From assembly GCA_947074265.1 (NCBI GenBank), contig CAMTPD010000143.1, forward strand, positions 1 to 5,557: 5,557 nucleotides of DNA. The letters are read 5' to 3'. This DNA comes from an uncultured Porphyromonadaceae bacterium (lineage in GTDB: Bacteria > Bacteroidota > Bacteroidia > Bacteroidales > CAMTPD01). The first letter of the stretch is position 1, and each line of letters begins with the position of its first letter. Below, piece after piece: positions 1 through 5,557 of the stretch. Position numbers and translations under genes: made by a program. Below the pieces are notes generated by a model, which had not been told where the DNA came from, did not search any database, and was given only the letters and a program-made list of their open reading frames with translations.

Positions 1-3000
1 CAAAGCTTGCACTTACAGATAATCGATTTACATACAAGATTGGAAAATCGTCCGATTCTATTGTCGGATTTAATCCATCTGATATCGTATTGGATAAGAT
101 CTCTTTTCAGGCAGATTCCGTATTTAATAGTGGGCTGCTTGTGAAGGCTAATATTAGTAAGGCTTCTTTTGCTGAGAAGTCTGGTATAGAGTTAAAAGAG
201 CTAACGGGTAGAATTAATATTGATTCTACACAAATGCAGATCGAGAACCTAAATCTTAAAACCGGTTATAGTTATTTGAAGGGAAACGTACTGATTTCAT
301 CTTCTTTGTTTGATATGAAGCCAAATGCAACAATCGATTATGCATTCAAAGGTGTGTTGGGTATGCAAGACTTATTTTTCTTTGCAGGCAATCCTCCTAA
401 AGATGTTTACAATCGATATCGTACTCAAGCTATAACTTTAAACTCATCGGCACGAGGTACTTTAGCTCAGTTAAATAACATCACTTTATCCGCTGTATTA
501 CCCGAATGTCTTGATATAGAAGGTAAAGGATCTTTCTCCAAACTATACGACACGAAACAAATAAGCGGGAGTATGAATCTGAATGTCAAAGCCACAGATT
601 TGACGTTTCTTCCGGCATTATTTCCGGATACTACAATGCGTAATCAGTTTGCCATTCCTCGTAACATATCGTTGAATGGTTTGGTTCAGGTGAACTCAGG
701 GAGCTGGATGGGCGATCTAGTGCTGCGTTTGCGTCGAGGTAAGGTGGCTTTGCAAGGCATGTTTAATCCGCACGAGGAGGCATATAGTTTAAACGCAGCT
801 ATTGATACAATTAATTTAAAGCGTTTTTTACCTAAAGACTCCTTGGGTATTATTGTAGCGAAAGCAGAAATCAAAGGAAAGGGATTTGACTTACAGTTGC
901 CCAATTCGTTTGTAAATGCAAACATAGACTTGATAGAGTTGGTAAATGCCGGACATACTTATAAGAATGCAACATTGAAGGCTTTTCTCAAAGACTCTGT
1001 ATATGGTGTCGATTTAAATGTCGATGATGAATATGTAAATATTGCATCAAGCAATAAAGGTACCTTGTCGAAAAACAAAGTAAGTTTGGAAACAAAGACA
1101 GTTGTGCAACAATTGAACTTGTTTAAGCTAGGTTTCTCTAATAAACCGATGGGTATCTTGTTTGGTCTGAACGGGCAAGCTCAATATGACTTTAAAGATC
1201 ATTTTGATGTAAATCTAGACTTTAATAACATTCAGTTTGCCGATGAGAAGTTTGTACACACGTTGGGTGATGTCGTTTTGGCATCGCATGGTGTGCACGA
1301 TTCTATATTTAGTAAATTAACTTCGGGAGATTTAAAACTAACAGCCTCTGTTGATGAAAATATCCAAAGTTACATGAAACGAAGTTCGGTAATTTTAGAT
1401 AAGACACTGAAAGAGCTGAAAAACTTTCGTCTCAATGCAAATATGTTGAGTGAAAGCTTACCTCATTTTTCTATTTCAATGAGTGCGGGCAATGATAATG
1501 TGTTGTCAAAATACTTACGAAGTAGTAAGCTCAGCTTTAAAGAAGCCAATGTATGGTTATTCAATAATGGAACGGAAGGAATCCAAGGGAAAGCATATGC
1601 AACAAATCTTCGAAGTGGACAGAATATAATAGACTCATTGGTTCTGAACCTCAATCAGCGCAACGACAGTCTTACATATTCCTTAAAAATGCAGAATCTG
1701 CCGGGAAGTACACGTAAGGTTTACGAAGCAGAAGCCTTTGGTTACTGGGAGAGTAATGCTGCCGATTTATTGTTGCAATATAAAGATGCATCAAATGTAA
1801 AAGGTCTCGATATTGGTATACATGCACAGGTTGCAGATTCGATGCTTTCATTCCATCTTTATCCGGCAAATCCGATTTTAGCATTTCAAACATGGAGTGT
1901 AAATGCCGGAAACTTTATCGATATTAATACCAAGAAGCAGGTTAAAGCAGACGTTGTATTTGAGTCGGACGGACGTAAGGCTTCTCTTACAACTGTAGAT
2001 TCACAAGAAGGTATCCCACAAGGAGCAATACGTCTTACAATTACAGGGATAGAGCTTGATCGTTTGAGTAAATCATATGCATTTTTACCAACGATGAGCG
2101 GACGTGTAGGGTTAGGCGTACAGCTAGAGTCGAATCTTAATCGCATGGCTGTCGAGGCCGGAATAAAGGTAGATAGTCTTATCTATAAATCGAATCCTGT
2201 AGGAAGTTTACAGACTGATGTCAATTATCTAGCAGAGACGAATGGTACACCTAAATTCTCCGGGTTCTTAAATATCGATAGTATACGCAGTGCAGTATTC
2301 TCCGGAAACTTAGCATCTAAAACAGAAAACGAACATTACAACGTAAAGTTGGATCGTTTCCCATTGAAGATCATGAATCCGTTTCTTCCCGACGAAACAG
2401 CAACACTTTCGGGTATGCTGAACGGAGGCTTGAACGTTGTAGCACATGATAAGCGCTATGAATTTGATGGGGATTTATTTTTCAAAGATGCAAAAGTAAA
2501 TGTGTCGATGATTAATACCACCTTCATGCTAGATAGTCAGAATATTGCAATTGAAAATAGTATTGTACACTTCAATAAGTTTAGTCTGATACCTCCAAAT
2601 AATAATTTAATGACGATGAATGGTACTGTCAACTTAGAGAATCTGGAAAACATATTGACGGATCTTACAATAAAAGCGACAGACTTTCAGGTGATTGATG
2701 TGAGTCAGAAGGCTAGCTCTATGATTTTTGGTAAAGCGTATGTTGATTTAAATACGACGATAAAGGGATCATTGGCTGCTATGAAGATACGAGGAAACAT
2801 GACACTTCTTGGCAATACAGATGTAACCTATGTAATGCAAAATTCGCCGTTGCAGGTAAATGATAAAACAGCCCAACTGGTACAGTTTGTGTCATTTAGA
2901 GATACCAGTGAAGTAGATGCAATTCCTTTGCTGAAAGCCCAAACCGGAGGGTTGGATTTGCTATTTACCATTGCAATCAATGATGCAGCTCAAGCTGGAA

Positions 3001-3944
3001 TCTACTTGTCTGACGATGGGTCTAACCGAATTGAAATACAAGGAGGAGGAAACTTAGTTTATCAAGCAAGTCCGGAGGGAAGTACGTCCTTTACCGGCAG
3101 ATACTCTGTAACTGGAGGTACGGTTATATACAATCCGCCAATCATATCTCAGAAGGTTTTTAATATCCAACAAGGTAGCTATGTAGACTGGACAGGAGAT
3201 ATGCTTGACCCAACATTGCACATTACCGCTGTAGATAAAATCAAAACCTCAGTAACAGATCAAAGTACGGGAGCAACTAATCCGGTAACATTTAATGCAA
3301 TTGTGAATGTGATGAATACGCTAGACAATATGCAGATAACATTTGATTTGGCTGCGCCAGACAATTCGACCGTTCAGAGTCAATTGTCTTCGATGAATGC
3401 AGAGGAGCGATCAAAGCAAGCGATGAATCTTCTTCTTTACAATATGTATAGCGGGCCAGGGATGTCGTCGGCATCTTCACAAATGAATGCAACAAGTATT
3501 TTGACATCCTTTGTACAAGGGCAGGTAAATGACTGGGCGCGTAATACATTGAAAGGTGTAGATATATCTCTTGGGGTTGATACATATCAAGAAGGGGAAA
3601 GTGGAAATGTTTCTCAACGAACCGATTATACTTACTCTTTCTCAAAGCAGCTTTTCAATAATCGCTTTAAAGTAAAGATTGGAGGATCGTTCTCTCCAGA
3701 TGCGCAATCTCAAGAAAAATCGATCGGACAAAGTTTTATCGATGACGTTACATTAGAGTATATGCTCAATAAACAAGGTTCTGCTTATCTTACTTTGTTT
3801 CACAACACCAGTTATGAAAGCATTCTTGAAGGGCAAATCATATCTACCGGTATTGGGGTTGTGTATCGTAAAAGAATGGAAATGTTGAGAGATTTATTCT
3901 ACTTTGGCCGTAAAAAAGACAAACAGCAAACAAATGAAAAGTAA
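1..3944 (+). CDS. tamB: Translocation/assembly module subunit TamB (AsmA-like/DUF490), 5'-truncated by window edge
   Basis: Likely the periplasm-spanning TAM subunit. In known TamB proteins an N-terminal inner-membrane helix anchors a long beta-sheet groove, whose C-terminal domain binds the outer-membrane Omp85 partner to aid OMP insertion and phospholipid transport. Seen: 1313 complete codons from position 3 to the TAA at 3942-3944. The frame has no stop back to the left edge, and the TTG at 90 lies inside a continuous AsmA-like stretch (FNPSDIVLDKISF), so it is Leu, not a start. The N-terminal and middle parts (to ~2640) are short alternating polar/hydrophobic strands with motifs such as SFAEKSGIELKELTG near 165-212. 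The C-terminal DUF490/TamB domain carries GRYSVTGGTVIYNPP (~3096-3140) and GSYVDWTGDMLDPTLHITA (~3174-3230). Bacteroidota homologues are, from memory, about 1500 residues, so perhaps 200-250 residues with the anchor are missing. There is only one Cys (codon 507-509). It overlaps the downstream tamL-like gene by 11 bp. Family call is firm; function is inferred from homology. Confidence 0.93.
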   Translation, partial: KLALTDNRFTYKIGKSSDSIVGFNPSDIVLDKISFQADSVFNSGLLVKANISKASFAEKSGIELKELTGRINIDSTQMQIENLNLKTGYSYLKGNVLISSSLFDMKPNATIDYAFKGVLGMQDLFFFAGNPPKDVYNRYRTQAITLNSSARGTLAQLNNITLSAVLPECLDIEGKGSFSKLYDTKQISGSMNLNVKATDLTFLPALFPDTTMRNQFAIPRNISLNGLVQVNSGSWMGDLVLRLRRGKVALQGMFNPHEEAYSLNAAIDTINLKRFLPKDSLGIIVAKAEIKGKGFDLQLPNSFVNANIDLIELVNAGHTYKNATLKAFLKDSVYGVDLNVDDEYVNIASSNKGTLSKNKVSLETKTVVQQLNLFKLGFSNKPMGILFGLNGQAQYDFKDHFDVNLDFNNIQFADEKFVHTLGDVVLASHGVHDSIFSKLTSGDLKLTASVDENIQSYMKRSSVILDKTLKELKNFRLNANMLSESLPHFSISMSAGNDNVLSKYLRSSKLSFKEANVWLFNNGTEGIQGKAYATNLRSGQNIIDSLVLNLNQRNDSLTYSLKMQNLPGSTRKVYEAEAFGYWESNAADLLLQYKDASNVKGLDIGIHAQVADSMLSFHLYPANPILAFQTWSVNAGNFIDINTKKQVKADVVFESDGRKASLTTVDSQEGIPQGAIRLTITGIELDRLSKSYAFLPTMSGRVGLGVQLESNLNRMAVEAGIKVDSLIYKSNPVGSLQTDVNYLAETNGTPKFSGFLNIDSIRSAVFSGNLASKTENEHYNVKLDRFPLKIMNPFLPDETATLSGMLNGGLNVVAHDKRYEFDGDLFFKDAKVNVSMINTTFMLDSQNIAIENSIVHFNKFSLIPPNNNLMTMNGTVNLENLENILTDLTIKATDFQVIDVSQKASSMIFGKAYVDLNTTIKGSLAAMKIRGNMTLLGNTDVTYVMQNSPLQVNDKTAQLVQFVSFRDTSEVDAIPLLKAQTGGLDLLFTIAINDAAQAGIYLSDDGSNRIEIQGGGNLVYQASPEGSTSFTGRYSVTGGTVIYNPPIISQKVFNIQQGSYVDWTGDMLDPTLHITAVDKIKTSVTDQSTGATNPVTFNAIVNVMNTLDNMQITFDLAAPDNSTVQSQLSSMNAEERSKQAMNLLLYNMYSGPGMSSASSQMNATSILTSFVQGQVNDWARNTLKGVDISLGVDTYQEGESGNVSQRTDYTYSFSKQLFNNRFKVKIGGSFSPDAQSQEKSIGQSFIDDVTLEYMLNKQGSAYLTLFHNTSYESILEGQIISTGIGVVYRKRMEMLRDLFYFGRKKDKQQTNEK
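2700..3900 (+). other. C-terminal TamB (DUF490) domain within tamB
   Basis: Boundaries are approximate. The order of motifs matches the family: GKAYVDLNTTIKGSLAAMKIRG (two adjoining strands, ~2730-2795); an acidic/hydrophobic stretch ending TGGLDLLFTIAIN (~2943-2981); GIYLSDDGSNRIEIQGGG (~2997-3052); GRYSVTGGTVIYNPP; then GSYVDWTGDMLDPTLHITA. A helical, Met/Ser-rich linker follows (~3390-3540, including AMNLLLYNMYSGPGM). The last part is strand-rich and amphipathic (DYTYSFSKQLFNNRFKVKIGG, ~3624-3686; SILEGQIISTGIGVVYRKR, ~3819-3875). In studied TAMs this end contacts the POTRA and barrel of TamA, so this is the part expected to meet the product of the next gene. Confidence 0.85.
3912..3933 (+). 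promoter_or_regulatory. A-rich, Shine-Dalgarno-less translation initiation region of tamL
   Basis: The 22 bases before the ATG hold 16 A, 4 C, 2 G and no T, and contain no AGGAGG-like motif. Bacteroidota ribosomes largely ignore Shine-Dalgarno sequences and favour A-rich, unstructured leaders, so this fits a real start. Position -6 is A, though -3 is C rather than the favoured A. The whole segment lies inside the tamB reading frame and encodes its Lys/Gln-rich tail, so initiation here is probably helped by ribosomes finishing tamB. Confidence 0.6.
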
Positions 3945-3990
3945 GCTATTTCTATATATAATCTTATTGCAGGGGTTTATCGTTTCCTGC
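3934..3990 (+). other. Lipoprotein signal peptide and lipobox of TamL
   Basis: Residues 1-19 show a short basic n-region (MKSK), a hydrophobic core (LFLYIILLQGF) and a lipobox I-V-S-Cys with Cys19 at 3988-3990, the expected signal peptidase II site. Cys19 is the only cysteine in the 541 visible residues. The residues after it (STTRN) lack the acidic cluster that marks surface-exported lipoproteins in Bacteroidota, so the lipid anchor is inferred to sit on the periplasmic side, as needed for POTRA domains. Confidence 0.9.
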
Positions 3991-5557
3991 TCTACTACAC
4001 GTAATATCCCGAAAGACGATCAGCTCTATACCGGGATAAAGAAAATCGTGATTGAAAAAGACTCCGGAGTTGTATTACCACCGGCACTTAATAGCAATTT
4101 GACTACACCGTTAGCATACGCACCTAATAATGCTCTGTTTGGAAGTAGCACGATAAGACTCCCTTTTCCCGTAGGGTTATGGATTTACAATGCATTTGAA
4201 ACACCACCAACAAAGGGATTGAAGAAGTGGTTTTATAACACCTTTAGTCGTAAACCGGTATTGATTTCAAATGTACAACCAGATCTTCGCGTAAAGGTGG
4301 TAGAGAGTATGTTGCGAGACTTTGGATATTTTACCGCTTCTACAAGTATGAAATTGATTGACGGAAAGAATCCTAAAACTGCTAAAATAGAATACTTTAT
4401 ACACATCCCTAAGCCTTATTTGTTCGACTCAATACAATATGTGTTGAAAAATACGAGAGCAGATTCGATTATTCGAGATATAGAGCCTCAGTCTTTGTTG
4501 CGTATGAATGAGCAATACAGTGTTCAGACGCTAGAAAACGAACAAACTCGTGTAGCCCGAGTCTTACGTAATGATGGCTATTTCTATTATCGTCCCGAGT
4601 ATTTATTGTATTTGGCAGATACTACACAGGTAAAGGATCGTGTTATGATGCGTGTGGTACGAGATCCTATTTTGCCGCCGTCAGTTTTAAAACCATATAC
4701 GATTGACACGATCTCTGTACAGGTTAACGTACAAGACACTGATGCACCTGTTGATACGGTACATTACAAAGGCTTAGATATTTATTATCAAGGGAAATTA
4801 AAGGTAAGACCTTCGGTGTTGCGCCGCAATATTGTTTTGCATAAAGGAGATTTGTATTCGCAAGCAGAACAAACGCGTACACTTCAGAATCTAAACCGTC
4901 TTAATATCTTTAAGTACGTAAACTTGCAGTTTGCACCGGTCGATTCATCGGCCTACAATCCGCGACTAAATATGCTTGTAAATAGCGAGTTGGAAATGCC
5001 CTGGCAGGCTGAGATTGAAATGAACGTTGCCGCAAAATCAAACGACCAGATTGGTCCGGGACTTTTATTTACTGTATCCAACAACAATACATTTGGTGGA
5101 GGAGAGAAGTTGGCTATGCAATTGAAAGCATCTTACGAGTGGCAAACGAAGGCAGTAAAAGATGCAACAGGTAGTAAATCTCTACTCAATTCATACGAGT
5201 TTGGACTTACAACTTCATTGACAATACCTCGTATCCTGCTACCTCATTTTATCAAGAGTGATGGAAAGTTTCCTCGTTCTACTAAGATGAGTATTAATGC
5301 CGATCTGCTTACTCGAGCCGGATTCTTTCAAATGCTTTCGTTGGGTGGTGGTTTGAGTTATGATTTTCAGACCTCGCCTTCATGGTATCACTCGCTTAGA
5401 GCTTTTAAACTCGACTATACTTCGGTGCTTCACTCTACAGCTAAGTTTGATACAACAATGGCAGGAAATCCGGCAATCGAATTGAGTTTTCGTAATCAGT
5501 TTATTCCATCAATGGGGTATACTGTAACTTATGAGCCTCCTGCTTCCGATACTAAAA
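3934..5557 (+). CDS. tamL: TamL: lipoprotein-type TamA/BamA-family (Omp85) outer-membrane protein, 3'-truncated by window edge
   Basis: Likely the outer-membrane partner of TamB. The ATG at 3934 is followed at once by a lipoprotein signal peptide (MKSKLFLYIILLQGFIVSC, Cys19), which fixes the start. The frame then stays open for 541 codons to the right edge, where it is cut. Residues ~30-355 form a periplasmic region with three POTRA-like units. The clearest is the last (~272-350), with VRPSVLRRNIVLHKGDLYS followed by a helix and RLNIFKYVNLQF. The helix-turn pattern VESMLRDFGYF (residues ~124-134) and VARVLRNDGYFYY (~208-220) mark the two earlier ones. From ~355 amphipathic strands begin the Omp85 barrel, with the family-like NNNTFGGGEKL turn at ~384-394. 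Bacteroidota homologues are, from memory, about 750-800 residues, so the C-terminal half of the barrel is missing. Lipidation at the N-terminus separates it from proteobacterial TamA/BamA and fits the TamL group. A paralogous BamA-like role cannot be excluded, but pairing with tamB argues for TAM. Confidence 0.92.
   Translation, partial: MKSKLFLYIILLQGFIVSCSTTRNIPKDDQLYTGIKKIVIEKDSGVVLPPALNSNLTTPLAYAPNNALFGSSTIRLPFPVGLWIYNAFETPPTKGLKKWFYNTFSRKPVLISNVQPDLRVKVVESMLRDFGYFTASTSMKLIDGKNPKTAKIEYFIHIPKPYLFDSIQYVLKNTRADSIIRDIEPQSLLRMNEQYSVQTLENEQTRVARVLRNDGYFYYRPEYLLYLADTTQVKDRVMMRVVRDPILPPSVLKPYTIDTISVQVNVQDTDAPVDTVHYKGLDIYYQGKLKVRPSVLRRNIVLHKGDLYSQAEQTRTLQNLNRLNIFKYVNLQFAPVDSSAYNPRLNMLVNSELEMPWQAEIEMNVAAKSNDQIGPGLLFTVSNNNTFGGGEKLAMQLKASYEWQTKAVKDATGSKSLLNSYEFGLTTSLTIPRILLPHFIKSDGKFPRSTKMSINADLLTRAGFFQMLSLGGGLSYDFQTSPSWYHSLRAFKLDYTSVLHSTAKFDTTMAGNPAIELSFRNQFIPSMGYTVTYEPPASDTK
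4021..4995 (+). other. Periplasmic POTRA region of TamL (about three POTRA-like units)
   Basis: Approximate units: POTRA1 at residues ~30-165, starting with the strand YTGIKKIVIE and interrupted by a long insertion; POTRA2 at ~165-250, from PYLFDSIQYVL through the helix and NDGYFYYRPEYLLYL; POTRA3 at ~272-350, with the typical KGDLYS turn and two-helix/strand ending at NIFKYVNLQFAP. POTRA units of Omp85 proteins bind partners by strand addition; POTRA1 of TamA is the reported TamB contact. Domain count is my reading of secondary-structure patterns, not a profile search. Confidence 0.7.
4996..5557 (+). other. Start of the Omp85 beta-barrel of TamL (incomplete)
   Basis: After POTRA3 the sequence changes to alternating-residue strands with Gly/Asn-rich turns: EIEMNVAAKS, GPGLLFTVSNNNTFGGGEKLA (with the FGGGE turn), AMQLKASYEW, YEFGLTTSLTIP, and later strands around SLGGGLSYDF and IELSFRNQF. 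This is perhaps six or seven strands of the 16 expected for the family. The lid-loop motif and closing strand of the family lie beyond the window. Confidence 0.75.

Noticed and set aside
3041..3049. AGGAGGAGG, a perfect Shine-Dalgarno-like run inside tamB
   Set aside because: It encodes Gly codons of the conserved IEIQGGG strand, no suitable start codon follows at 5-10 bases, and Bacteroidota rarely use such motifs.
3292..3645. Minus-strand open frame of 117 codons
   Set aside because: It lies antisense to the conserved TamB C-terminal domain, has no recognisable domain, and its composition is what the complement of this coding sequence gives. The other minus-strand frames (686-925, 1463-1654, 1672-1893, 1886-2146) are rejected for the same reason.
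3904..3906. In-frame TTG upstream of the tamL ATG as an alternative start
   Set aside because: It would put about ten extra polar/basic residues before the signal peptide and has no better leader; the ATG at 3934 gives a textbook lipoprotein signal.
3911..3918. T-AAAAAA-G run as a possible slippery site joining tamB to the tamL frame
   Set aside because: The tamL ATG with a complete lipoprotein signal peptide follows shortly after, so a fusion would bury the signal peptide. The run is not a canonical heptamer in the tamB frame, and no clear downstream structure was seen.
1..5557. A new defence, mobile or toxin system
   Set aside because: Both genes fall into known envelope-biogenesis families, there is no intergenic space, and I found no repeats, terminal inverted repeats, transposase, nuclease or CRISPR pattern.

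Overview
The window is wholly coding on the + strand and holds two incomplete genes, both cut by the window edges. They are the 3' part of a tamB-type gene and the 5' part of a TamA/BamA-type (Omp85 superfamily) gene. Both proteins look like the Bacteroidota form of the translocation and assembly module (TAM). Four things point to Bacteroidota, probably Bacteroidales: the AT-leaning coding sequence, the A-rich start region with no Shine-Dalgarno motif, the TamB variant itself, and above all an Omp85 partner made as a lipoprotein (the TamL form). I cannot name the genus from this sequence.

Layout. Positions 1-3944 encode the C-terminal ~1313 residues of TamB. The reading frame is open to the left edge, so the TTG at 90 is an internal Leu codon, and the N-terminal membrane anchor lies outside the window. 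Positions 3934-5557 encode the first 541 residues of TamL: a lipoprotein signal peptide with the lipidated Cys at residue 19, a periplasmic region of about three POTRA-like domains (the first with a long aromatic/proline-rich insertion), and the first third or so of the outer-membrane beta-barrel. The two genes overlap by 11 bp in different frames. There is no intergenic DNA, and I saw no RNA gene, mobile element, CRISPR array, convincing promoter or terminator.

How they work together. By analogy with proteobacterial TAM, TamB is a long, inner-membrane-anchored protein whose beta-sheet groove spans the periplasm. Its C-terminal domain docks on the POTRA/barrel of the outer-membrane partner. 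The pair has been linked to insertion of outer-membrane proteins and to movement of phospholipid between the membranes. The overlap suggests both subunits are made from one mRNA with coupled translation. The gene order here (tamB then tamL) is the reverse of E. coli tamA-tamB. I see no clearly new system; the more notable points are the lipidated Omp85 partner, its unusual POTRA1 insertion, and the A-rich overlap that encodes the TamB basic tail while serving as the tamL initiation region.
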